From assembly GCA_029237695.1 (NCBI GenBank), contig CM055271.1, forward strand, positions 32,670,462-32,734,461: a stretch of DNA of 64,000 bases. Direction: 5' to 3'. The position numbers and the translations under genes are program-made. Positions 9,796 through 19,200 of this stretch are shown here, piece after piece. Below the pieces are notes generated by a model that saw only the letters and a program-made list of their open reading frames with translations, ran no database searches and had not been told where the DNA came from. Numbering within the stretch: the stretch's first letter is position 1; each line of letters begins with the position of its first letter. This DNA comes from Conchocele bisecta (taxonomy: Eukaryota; Mollusca; Bivalvia; Lucinida; Thyasiridae).

Positions 9796-10203
9796 ATGAA
9801 TGTAGAAACTGCTCGCATGCTTGGAATGAGATCGGAGAATGCCAAACGACACATAGCCGCTGTGAAATGGATTGGCGTTTCGGTTATGATACTCATAACT
9901 CTAGCCATCCCGACGTTGATTTTGATCAGACGATTATCAACGGATCGCGGTGATCGATTGATCGATTACGTCACGACATCCAGTAGTAACACGATGGCTT
10001 GCGATTACAGCGAATGTTACGATCTTGGTGAAACGACGTATTTAACGGTGTGTAACCTAAGCGGATACGTTATACTGGACATAAGGAGATTTATCAACAA
10101 CTCGGCATCTATCGCCGGTATTCCCCTGAACTTAAATCAATGGGCAGCCCTTAAAGGACAAATTCCCTCTATCGATGACGCTATCGGCACGAATACTGAC
10201 TGA
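9796..10203 (+). CDS. PC4-domain protein with N-terminal membrane segment (PC4-B)
   Basis: This 135-residue frame has a basic N-terminus, one strong hydrophobic helix (about residues 25-45, WIGVSVMILITLAIPTLILI) and a C-terminal single PC4 domain (about 76-130). The domain shows the family pattern very well: YVILDIRRF, then GIPLNLNQWAAL, then QIPSIDDAI. Family PC4 proteins are soluble, so the membrane helix is odd. Either it is a true fusion, or the PC4 protein starts at the methionine near residue 67 (about 9994) and the helix belongs to a separate small membrane protein. A partly overlapping frame at 9672-9953 begins MLIWIYLFQEYVAKTL and may be a short gene or the lost front of this one. 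It lies between two double-PC4 genes, so it probably arose by duplication. Confidence 0.6.
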   Translation: MNVETARMLGMRSENAKRHIAAVKWIGVSVMILITLAIPTLILIRRLSTDRGDRLIDYVTTSSSNTMACDYSECYDLGETTYLTVCNLSGYVILDIRRFINNSASIAGIPLNLNQWAALKGQIPSIDDAIGTNTD

Positions 10204-10337
10204 ACGACGAGTTACGATTGGATGATGGGTGGTCGACGCTGATTGGAGAGAATATAACGTTTAAATCCGCATGCGCAGTTGACGGACATTCATTATTCGG
10301 TCGGTTCTCGAGTCGATAACATCAGCAACAGCGCAAC

Positions 10338-10901
10338 ATGTCTGAGAAGCCAGAAAACCAATCCGGAGGTGCGAACATTCAGGGAGGCGATAGAGCGTGT
10401 AATCCTAGATATTTACAACACATGGACAAGGAACTGTACTTGTTCGACGGCGTGTTTAATGGTACTACGTACATACACGTTCGGGAGCTGAGTCGGGAGA
10501 ATAAGAGGCCTACTGTCAGCGGAATAACGCTCACATTGCAAAGGTGCAACGAACTATACTCTATATCACCGGAAGTTGTAATTCACGTCGATCAATTGCG
10601 AAGAAACGAGCCCACATTATATCGACGATATATAGGTGGGAACTGGTTCGTTACTATGGAGACGGTGTACGATACCGTGCACATTAGAAAATGCTGGCTA
10701 CCGAACAATGAAACGAGTATAAGTGCCACGAGAAATGGGGTTTCCTTGACATTTAACCAGTTTGAAGAGCTGACAAATGGACTCCGAATCCTGGATACGT
10801 TTCTGCCGGAACTAAACCGAGTAGTGCCGTGTTACTTATCCGGCAAGCACGTAAGAGATGTTTGTAAAGCATGTTCGCCAAACAATACTAGCGTGGCATA
10901 G
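10338..10901 (+). CDS. Double PC4-domain protein, virus-like element (PC4-C)
   Basis: This 187-residue protein is a diverged paralogue of the gene at 9144. A polar N-terminus of about 35 residues precedes a weak first PC4 copy (TYIHVREL, then SGITLTLQRCNEL) and a better second copy (FVTMETVYDTVHIRKCWLP, then NGVSLTFNQFEEL, then LDTFLPEL). The C-terminal tail again has PCY followed by C-x2-C-x-P. PC4-family proteins bind melted DNA at promoters or repair sites. The frame is intact, and an AATAAA signal follows the stop at 10935. A role in transcription of the element is inferred from the neighbouring TBP-like gene. Confidence 0.65.
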   Translation: MSEKPENQSGGANIQGGDRACNPRYLQHMDKELYLFDGVFNGTTYIHVRELSRENKRPTVSGITLTLQRCNELYSISPEVVIHVDQLRRNEPTLYRRYIGGNWFVTMETVYDTVHIRKCWLPNNETSISATRNGVSLTFNQFEELTNGLRILDTFLPELNRVVPCYLSGKHVRDVCKACSPNNTSVA

Positions 10902-10934
10902 CGATCGTTTTCTCGCGTTCATGTATATGTAAAT

Positions 10935-10940
10935 AATAAA
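10935..10940 (+). promoter_or_regulatory. Polyadenylation signal after PC4-C
   Basis: AATAAA begins 34 bases after the stop codon of the PC4-C gene, a normal distance for eukaryotic 3' processing. The TBP-like gene starts 57 bases further on. Confidence 0.5.
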
Positions 10941-10997
10941 AGTATTATCCATGTACCACCGTATCAGTTTATCATTTGCTCCCACTAAGTTAACATC

Positions 10998-11514
10998 ATG
11001 TGCATCACAAACGTAGTTTATGGTGCTAGTTTAGGTTGCCCGATAGATCTGAGAACCCTCAGTCATTTCTTGGGTGACGCTAAATATGACCCGAACCGAT
11101 TCTCTGGACTGATATGGCGTCATGATTGTATAAGAGGATTGTCTAGTGTTCCGTAATGATAAAGTTGTTTGCAACGGGTCGACTGCTAGTTTTAAAGACG
11201 GCGAGATCAGACTGACTCGGTATGCCAGAAAACTACGACGTTTAGGTTACGAGATACGCTTATCCGACGTCAAATTAATCACGGTTTCCGCTTGTCATAC
11301 GCTGAGTGGATCTATTGACTGTTCAACATTTTGTAGGGAAAGTGGTTCTAGTTACGAACCAGAATTGTTTCCAACGATAATGTTTAAGAAAGAGAAAATA
11401 CATTTCTCTTGTCATCTGAACGGTAAGCTGTTAATTACCGGTATTAAAGCGGAGGAAGATTTGGAAGACGTCGTCTATCCCGCCATCATTGAGCTAGAGC
11501 TATATACGTCGTAA
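10998..11514 (+). pseudogene. TATA-binding-protein (TBP) homologue with one frameshift
   Basis: Together the two frames cover both halves of the TBP saddle at nearly the usual core length (about 170 versus about 180 residues). The first frame (from the ATG at 10998) has ITNVVYGASLGCPIDLRTLS and YDPNRFSGLIWR, matching the start of TBP repeat 1. The second frame (up to the stop at 11512-11514) finishes repeat 1 (LVFRNDKVVCNG) and carries repeat 2, with RYARKLRRLGYEI, the highly diagnostic SSYEPELFP, and GKLLITGIKAEEDL. TBP bends TATA DNA and nucleates RNA polymerase II initiation complexes. The frames change near 11133, beside two copies of GATTGT 13 bases apart, so a short insertion or a single-base change is likely. 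The integrase ATG follows after 3 bases. A host retrocopy is unlikely given divergence and context. Confidence 0.75.
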
Positions 11515-11517
11515 ACA

Positions 11518-12609
11518 ATGGCCACCTACGAACGATATTTAAATTCTATTTATTACGATCCTGAACATCCCGCATCGTACTCTGGTGTGGAAAAGTTGTT
11601 TAAGGCAGTGAGGAAGGCTGGTAAATTTGTGCTAGACAGAAAGAAAATCAGAAAATGGCTAGAGAAACAAGAACCGTACACCGTGCACCGTCAAGTTGTA
11701 CGGAAGTTCACCAGAAGAAAAGTGGTAGTACCATACATCGATTATCAATGGGAGCTGGACATGACCAATTACACAGAAGACAACGACGGGATTGGATATT
11801 TCCTGCTGCAGATTGACACGTTTTCTATATTTATTAGAACGTTTCCCATGATTCGCGTGAAAGGAGAGGCTGTGACTCGTGCAATGGCTGAGGTGTTCAA
11901 ACGGAACAATGTACCGGATAAGATACACACGGATCGGAGTAGCGAATTCAAGAGTCGAGTTTTCCAGAAACTGTTGAAAAAACATCATATTGATCACTTC
12001 TACTCGAACAACGAGACTAAATGCGTTATGGTGGAGAGGGCGATCAAGACGATTAAATCCAGATTGGCTAGATGTATGACTCATCATCAGACACATAGAT
12101 GGATAGATATTTTACCCTCGGTCACCGATAGTTACAATAAAACTTACCATAGATCAATCAAAATGGCACCGGCGAGCGTTACCAAACGTGACGAGATATC
12201 TTTGTGGAAACTACGATACGAAAACCCGAAGACAATTGTGAAACCATCGCCTGGATACAAGTTCAAGGTCGGTGATACGGTGCGGATATCGCATTTACGG
12301 CGTCCGTTTCAACGGGAATACGATGAGCGATCGTCGATCGAATACTTTTTGGTCAATACGCGTGGTAAAAAGCAGAATATCGATTACTATACGATCACAG
12401 ACATAAGAGGGGAGGTAATCGGTGGAACATATTACGCTAACGAATTGAGCAAGGTAACCGTAGATGACGATGCCAAATTTATAATCGAGAAGATTGGGCG
12501 CAAGAGAAAACGCGAAGTCTTAATGAAGTGGTACGGATGGCCCGTCAAGTTTAATAGCTGGATACCCGTGACAGATATAGACACATATAAGACTGACAAA
12601 AGTATATAA
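11518..12609 (+). CDS. Retroviral-type integrase with chromodomain (Polinton class)
   Basis: This intact 363-residue protein has the layout of Polinton/Maverick integrases. An N-terminal helical part with KLFKAVRKAGKF precedes an RNase-H-fold core with catalytic D81 (WELDMTNY), D139 (KIHTDRSSEFKS) and E173 (MVERAIKTIKSRL). An SH3-like segment follows (FKVGDTVRISHLRRPF), and the C-terminus is a chromodomain of about 35 residues (FIIEKI to FNSWIPVTDI, with MKWYGWP). The enzyme would join the ends of the element to chromosomal DNA, and the chromodomain may steer it to particular chromatin. It starts 3 bases after the TBP-like stop and ends 11 bases before the penton-like ATG. It is the only clearly full-length enzyme gene in the block. 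Confidence 0.85.
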   Translation: MATYERYLNSIYYDPEHPASYSGVEKLFKAVRKAGKFVLDRKKIRKWLEKQEPYTVHRQVVRKFTRRKVVVPYIDYQWELDMTNYTEDNDGIGYFLLQIDTFSIFIRTFPMIRVKGEAVTRAMAEVFKRNNVPDKIHTDRSSEFKSRVFQKLLKKHHIDHFYSNNETKCVMVERAIKTIKSRLARCMTHHQTHRWIDILPSVTDSYNKTYHRSIKMAPASVTKRDEISLWKLRYENPKTIVKPSPGYKFKVGDTVRISHLRRPFQREYDERSSIEYFLVNTRGKKQNIDYYTITDIRGEVIGGTYYANELSKVTVDDDAKFIIEKIGRKRKREVLMKWYGWPVKFNSWIPVTDIDTYKTDKSI

Positions 12610-12620
12610 ATCGATTGATC

Positions 12621-12910
12621 ATGGATAGTTTTTATCTGTTTCTGAACTGTAGAGACTCGTTAAATGCGCATAAGAACAACTCGGCGTCAGCATTTGACAT
12701 AGAATTGCCAAAAGCGTACGTATTGGATGGAAACTGAGAGTGTGGTTTGAAGGAAATAAGTTTAACGTTCGCATTCCAACCCAAATAGTAGATAGTACTC
12801 GTACCATAACATTCGCTGAACCATTTTATGTGAAAGTAAAGTCGACCGATCTGAGAAGATTAACAGTGTTTATTAAAGATTCGGAACTGAAACCGAAACT
12901 CCGTCCCTAG
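12621..12910 (+). pseudogene. Broken start of a penton/minor-capsid-like gene
   Basis: The first frame reads MDSFYLFLNCRDSLN, followed by a SAFDIELPKAYVLDGN segment. This follows the pattern seen at the start of Polinton/adintovirus penton proteins: FYL near the N-terminus, an LP a little later, then a G-x-W-x-x-GL-x-EI block. Here a TGA (12735-12737) stands where the tryptophan codon is expected. A second stop lies at 12786, and the sequence continues in another frame to 12910 with FAEPFYVKVKSTDLRRL. Only about the first 95 residues remain, so the break and the end of the viral block coincide. The call is based on the N-terminal pattern and the position next to the integrase. Confidence 0.5.
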
Positions 12911-13184
12911 GTCAATATAACTATTCAATATGCTTTTCTCAGGTCAACATCACGTTTTATTTAAAATCACCTGTCCAGCATGTACCTATCACGTACATGG
13001 ACATTTCTCAATTTATAATAAATTGATTATTCATGCTGTAACACCGTCTTCTTTTGTTGATCCCAGAAGAACATCTAAACTTTTGAAGACATTTTGAATG
13101 GTACACAATAGGCGTTGACTTCAACTCCTATTGTTTCACCACTGAAATGTCTTCAAGATGTGCAACATGTAAGCTACACGTAAT
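12911..13184. other. Non-coding junction to host-like DNA
   Basis: CpG becomes rarer and AT content rises. It contains an imperfect hairpin, ACATTTCAAAAG/CTTTTGAAGACATT, around 13070-13150. No gene is seen. Confidence 0.4.
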
Positions 13185-15070
13185 CAAGATGCATGATCAC
13201 GTGGTCATAACAACAACAACTGTGGCTGAAAGTGTTGAAATCTTGAAATGTTGAATATTTTCCTTAATATGAAACGGATTTTGATGAAATATGGCGCAGC
13301 AAACGCGTCTTCATGAGCTGCATTTGGTCGTCCAGGGAGTTCGGCACAGACTTATGTCGTTTTTGCAAAGAATCGATTTCCGTGTCTATCGACACGGAAA
13401 TCGATTCTTCGCAAAAGCGATAGAAGTTTGGGCCAACGTACAGAGACCACCAAATTCAGCTTAACAAGACGCGTTTGATGCGCCATATTTCATAAAAATC
13501 CGTTACGTAATAAGAATAAGGACAATACTAGAGCAGCTTGAGCTGCATCAACGGTTTGAGCCTCAAACATTGATTTCATGTGTAACTAAGCTTTAGCACA
13601 AGGTGTAAACTATCGGTTGCAAAAACAATTGAAATCGAATGATAAATAACGAAGAAAACTTGAAAAAATACGTTCATCTTTGTCATCGAATAGAGCCGTA
13701 AGTAGTCAAGATAGAGCTCTGAAAATTATCTTTCATGCGGCTGACACTCCCCTATCACCCTGGCAAGAAATTATGTTGCTGACAGTACTGTACAAATTGG
13801 AAAACGTTTGTAAAGACCACCCGTTATCAGCCGAAATTCGGCAAAATCGTTGAAAAGTATGTACATTTTTCAACTTCAAATGCATATAGCTCTTTTATTT
13901 GAGCAGATAGCCGAAAACTGTCAGTGAATCTGAGATAGAGAATTTTGTCAGCTTTCCAATGCAAAAATAATTCTTGAAATCGGTTGGAAAATAAGGAAGT
14001 TATAGGAAGTATGACGTCACTTCCGTTTTCGTGGAAAGTAGCATTAAAAGATATCTGAAAATCTCTGAGTCTCTGCTCACACTTGATCCGAATCGGCATG
14101 CAACATTTTTGGTGTAGACGTAGGGAGCCCGTAAGTCAGCGGATGATTATTTTTCGATAGTTATCGCCCTTAAATTGCAGTTTACGCCATTTGTAAATAC
14201 ACCTAATAAAACGGAAATTACATATGTGCAATATTCCGCCAGTGAAGTTTTCGTTTGTTTTTCACCATAGGCCGGGCACAAAGCGGGAAATTTTTAGCTA
14301 AAGGACTGAAATATCGACCGCAGCAAGAAATTTTGAAATCTATTGATAAATAACGAAGCTGACGTCACATCCGTTTGCTCTATTTTGAAAACTTGAAAAA
14401 AAGACGTTCATCTTTGACATCCAATAGAACCGGAAGTAGTCAAGATAGAGCTCTGAAAATTATCATCTTTTATGCGCCTGACACTCCCCTATCACACTGG
14501 CAAGTAATTATGTTGCTGACATTACTGTACAAATAGGAAAACGTTTGTAAAGACCACCCGTTATCAGCCGAAATTCGGCAAAAAATCGGCAAAATCGTTG
14601 AAAAGTATGTACATTTTTCAAATTCAAATGCCTATAGCTCTCTTATTTGACCAGATAGCCGAGAACTGTCAGCGAGCACGAGATAGAGAATTTTGTCAGC
14701 TTTCCAATGCAATTTTTGAAATCGGTTGGAAAATAAGGAAGTTATAGAAAGTATGACGTCACTTCCGGTTTCGTGGAAAGTGGCATTAAGAGATTTCTGA
14801 AAATCTCTGAGTCTCTGCTCACACTTGATCCGAATCGGCATGCAAAATTTGAAGTCGATCCGACCAGCGGTTTGGGCTGTAGACTGAACGGCTGAATAAA
14901 AAAAACCAAAAAAAAAAAAACCCAAAAAAACCAACGAATACAATAGGTTTTCGGCGCAGCTGAAAGCCTCCTCAAACCTAATAAAAGAATACGTACTTTG
15001 AAACGGATGGATTCTGGAAGTTTCAGTACTTGTTGTTGTTGTTGTTAGCACCACGTGACCATACACCTTG
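13185..15070. mobile_element. Long foldback element, CACGTGGT ends, with internal duplication
   Basis: The left end reads CAAGATGCATGATCACGTGG followed by AACAACAAC. The right end is its inverse, GTTGTTGTTGTT, then CACGTGACCATACACCTTG. Inside the left part is the hairpin module found in the short copies near 30 and 32 kb (CGATTTCCGTGT...ACACGGAAATCG at 13375-13405). The rest is a direct duplication: about 13640-14105 is repeated at 14345-14850 with small differences, including ATCAGCCGAAATTCGGCAAA and CTCACACTTGATCCGAATCG. An A-rich tract lies at 14900-14930. No transposase was recognised. Confidence 0.7.
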
Positions 15071-15180
15071 TGTAATACTGTTAATAAAATATTCAAAATG
15101 GATGTTCGTGCTGTCACCGGCGTCTTTTCACACATGAGCAATAGTCGTCGAAGAACAACAGGCGGAATATTGACATCAGT

Positions 15181-15262
15181 AGCCGATTTCACCAAAATTG
15201 CTAAGCATACTTATTATACCTTGAGCCAGCAATAACCCCCCTCCTCCCCCCCCCCCCCCCAT
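15181..15262. repeat. Truncated TAGCC-family end plus C-rich tract
   Basis: GTAGCCGATTTCACCAAAAT matches the end of the palindromic TAGCC family and breaks off after about 55 bases at CTCCTCCCCCC. Confidence 0.6.
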
Positions 15263-15697
15263 GTGGGATTTTTGGTGAGTATTATTTTCATATTCAGTAG
15301 CCTATTGTCTATCAATCGTGCTTGTCTGCGCTCAAACAGCCGCTGGATGAATAAATGGCGGCCATTTTTCAAGATGGCCGCTGAACATTATTATATTGTT
15401 TAATTAAGGACTGTTAACTTTCAGTCTTATCAATAGTAACCGGGTAAATTGCTATAATTAAGTCACAATTTGAATTTAAAATGATTTAGAATACATCTTA
15501 TATTTAATTACATCTGTAAATGGCAATATATTTGAAAATGGCAGCCGAAATAGGCTGTTTTTCTGCGAGTCGTGTACTGTTACGAACAAATACAGACATG
15601 TATGCAGTTGAACCACACATACATTGCTTTCCCTCACAAATAAATGGAAAACACAGGTGATAGTGATGCAATATCTTTCCACAATTTACAATTTCGC
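15263..15697. other. Non-coding interval
   Basis: The GATGGCGGCC/AAGATGGCCGC motifs near 15355-15380 are common in the dispersed repeats of this window. No gene is supported. Confidence 0.4.
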
Positions 15698-15810
15698 ATG
15701 ACAACTTTTGACGCCTTTTACGGAAATATTGTAAATCTTGTAAACGTATTTCATGAAATTACACAGATGTCCGAAGGTGCAAAATTACATGGCGTGTCTC
15801 ATATAATGTG
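15698..15810. repeat. One-armed copy of palindromic family P2
   Basis: It matches the right arm of 2882-3140 (CAACTTTTGACGCC, GTAAACGTATTTCATGAAAT, GATGTCCGAAGGT) without the left arm. Confidence 0.7.
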
Positions 15811-15960
15811 TATGATGTGTCGTTACGGTCAGCTAACCCGTAACTCAATACCAGACGCCCGAGCGCTGTGGTATTAACCACAGGTGAATGACGCGTAGCA
15901 GCGATGGGAAAATGTGTAGATAATTGATGATTTCTGTCGATTGAGCATTAGTGTTGACGC

Positions 15961-16106
15961 GATAAATAGAATAGTAGGTTAGTGCCGTGAATGGGAAAAA
16001 ATATCTGGCGTGGCACGGAAACGGGATGTGCTCGGCATCCCGTTTCCTGAGCCTTGCCAGATATTTTTTCCCATTCACGGCACTAACCTACTATTCTCTA
16101 TTTCTC
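15961..16106. mobile_element. Near-perfect palindromic MITE, GATAAATAGAATAG ends
   Basis: The arms are about 60 bp, beginning ATAGAATAGTAGGTTAGTGC, and meet in a GC-rich loop with GGATGTGCTCGGCATCC. Shorter relatives lie at 33546-33605 and 52545-52620. It encodes nothing. Confidence 0.85.
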
Positions 16107-16217
16107 CAGTCACAGCCACATATCAGATGTGCATCAAACAACAATAACAGCAGCAGCAGCAATGACAACGCACATAGTGAAACCCGATAATTCTTTTTCA
16201 TATTGTGAACATTGTAA

Positions 16218-19200
16218 AGGTGCATGCCCACTCAGTAGGTGGGAGTCAAATAATACACTCAGTAATACAGGGAGACAGATACTCAGTAGGTAGTAGTAAG
16301 GGAGTCAAATAATACACTCAGTAATACAGGGAGACAGATAATACACTCAGTAATACAGGGAGACAGATAATACACTCAGTAATACAGGGAGACAGACACT
16401 CAGTAGGTAGTAGTAAGGGAGTCAAATAATACACTCAGTAATACAGGGAGTCAAATAATACACTCAGTAATACAGGGAGACAGATAATACACTCAGTAAT
16501 ACAGGAGTCAAATAATACACTCACTATACAGGAGACAAATAATACACTCAGTAATACAGGAGACAGATAATACACTCAGTAATACAGGGAGACAGATAAT
16601 ACACTCAGTAATACAGGGAGTCAAATAATACACTCAGTAATACAGGGAGACAGATAATACACTCAGTAATACAGGGAGACAGATAATACACTCAGTAATA
16701 CAGGGAGTCAAATAATACACTCAGTAATACAGGGAGACAAATAATACACTCAGTAATACAGGGAGGACAAAATAATACACTCAGTAATACAGGGAGACAG
16801 ATAATACACTCAGTAATACAGGGAGACAGATAATACACTCAGTAATACAGGGAGACAGATAATACACTCAGTAATACAGGGAGACAGATAATACACTCAG
16901 TAATACAGGATACAGATAATACACTCAGTAATACAGGGAGTCAAATAATACACTCAGTAATACAGGGAGTCAAATAATACACTCAGTAATACAGGGATAC
17001 AGATAATACACTCAGTAATACAGGGAGTCAAATAATACACTCAGTAATACAGGGAGTCAAATAATACACTCAGTAATACAGGGAGTCAAATAATACACTC
17101 AGTAATACAGGGAGACAGATAATACACTCAGTAATACAGGGAGTCAAATAATACACTCAGTAATACAGGGAGACAAATAATACACTCAGTAATACAGGGA
17201 GACAGATAATACACTCAGTAATACAGGGAGTCAAATAATACACTCAGTAATACAGGGAGACAGATAATACACTGAGTAATACAGGGAGACAGATAATACA
17301 CTCAGTAATACAGGGAGACAGATAATACACTCAGTAATACAGGGAGACAGATAATACACTCAGTAATACAGGGAGTCAAATAATACACTCAGTAATACAG
17401 AGTCAAATAATACACTCAGTAATACAGGGAGACAGATAATACACTCAGTAATACAGGGAGTCAAATAATACATTCAGTAATACAGGGAGTCAAATAATAC
17501 ACTCAGTAATACAGGGAGTCAAATAATACACTCAGTAATACAGGGAGACAAATAATACACTCAGTAATACAGGGAGTCAAATAATACACTCAGTAATACA
17601 GGGAGACAGTAATACACTCAGTAATACAGGGAGACAGAAAAATACACTCAGTAATACAGGGAGTCAAATAATACACTCAGTAATACAGGGAGACAGATAA
17701 TACACTCAGTAATACAGGGAGACAGATAATACACTCAGTAATACAGGGAGTCAAATAATACACTCAGTAATACAGGGAGACAGATAATACACTCAGTAAT
17801 ACAGGGAGACAGATAATACATCTCAGTAATACAGGGAGACAGATAATACATCAGTAATACAGGGAGACAGATACTCAGTAGGTAGTAGTAAGGGAGTCAA
17901 ATAATACACTCAGTAATACAGGGAGACAGATAATACACTCAGTAATACAGGGAGTCAAATAATACACTCAGTAATACAGGGAGACAGTAATACACTCAGT
18001 AATACAGGGAGACAGATAATACACTCAGTAATACAGGAGTCAAATAATACACTCAGTAATACAGGGAGTCAAATAATACACTCAGTAATACAGGGAGTCA
18101 AATAATACACTCAGTAATACAGGGAGTCAGATAATACACTCAGTAATACAGGGAGACAGATAATACACTCAGTAATACAGGGAGACAGATAATACACTCA
18201 GTAATACAGGGAGACAGATAATACTCAGTAATACAGGGAGTCAAATAATACACTCAGTAATACAGGGAGTCAAATAATACACTCAGTAATACAGGGAGAC
18301 AGATAATACACTCAGTAATACAGGGAGACAGATAATACATCAGTAATACAGGGAGACAGATAATACACTCAGTAATACAGGGAGACAGATAATACACTCA
18401 GTAATACAGGGAGTCAAATAATACACTCAGTAATACAGGGAGTCAAATAATACACTCAGTAATACAGGGAGTCAGATAATACACTCAGTAATACAGGAGA
18501 CAGATAATACACTCAGTAATACAGGGAGTCAAATAATACACTCAGTAATACAGGAGTCAAATAATACACTCAGTAATACAGGGAGACAGATATACACTCA
18601 GTAATACAGGGAGTCAAATAATACACTCAGTAATACAGGGAGTCAAATAATACACTCAGTAATACAGGGAGTCAAATAATACACTCAGTAATACAGGGAG
18701 TCAGATAATACACTCAGTAATACAGGGAGTCAAATAATACACTCAGTAATACAGGGAGACAGATAATACACTCAGTAATACAGGGAGACAGATGGAGACA
18801 GATAATACACTCAGTAATACAGGGAGACAGATAATACACTCAGTAATACAGGGAGTCAAATAATACACTCAGTAATACAGGAGACAGAATACACTCAGTA
18901 ATACAGGGAGACAAATAATACACTCAGTAATACAGGGAGACAGATAATACACTCAGTAATACAGGGAGACAGATAATACACTCAGTAATACAGGGAGACA
19001 GATAATACACTCAGTAATACAGGGAGACAAATAATACACTCAGTAATACAGGGAGACAGATAATACACTCAGTAATACAGGGAGTCAAATAATACACTCA
19101 GTAATACAGGGAGACAAATAATACACTCAGTAATACAGGGAGTCAAATAATACACTCAGTAATACAGGGAGACAGATAATACACTCAGTAATACAGGGAG

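Larger units (their letters stand above)
8312..12910 (+). mobile_element. Truncated Polinton/adintovirus-like integrated element
   Basis: This block differs from its surroundings. It is rich in CpG, nearly all coding from 9144 to 12609 on one strand, intronless, and has gaps of only a few to about 130 bases between genes. Gene order is double-PC4, membrane/PC4, double-PC4, TBP-like, integrase with chromodomain, then the broken start of a penton-like gene. An integrase of this type next to a penton N-terminus points to Polinton/Maverick or adintovirus relatives. No family-B polymerase, packaging ATPase, protease or major capsid gene is present, and the sequence returns to host-like repeats after about 12910. 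The element is therefore a left-end fragment. Exact ends and terminal repeats could not be placed. Confidence 0.7.

Noticed and set aside
11146..11514. Independent short gene starting at a GTG
   Set aside because: The frame is the second part of the TBP-like gene that begins at 10998; a GTG start is not needed in a eukaryotic element.
14632..15195. 187-codon minus-strand frame
   Set aside because: It lies within a duplicated foldback element, includes a poly-F/G stretch from an A-rich tract, and has a near-copy at 13827-14099 from the duplication.
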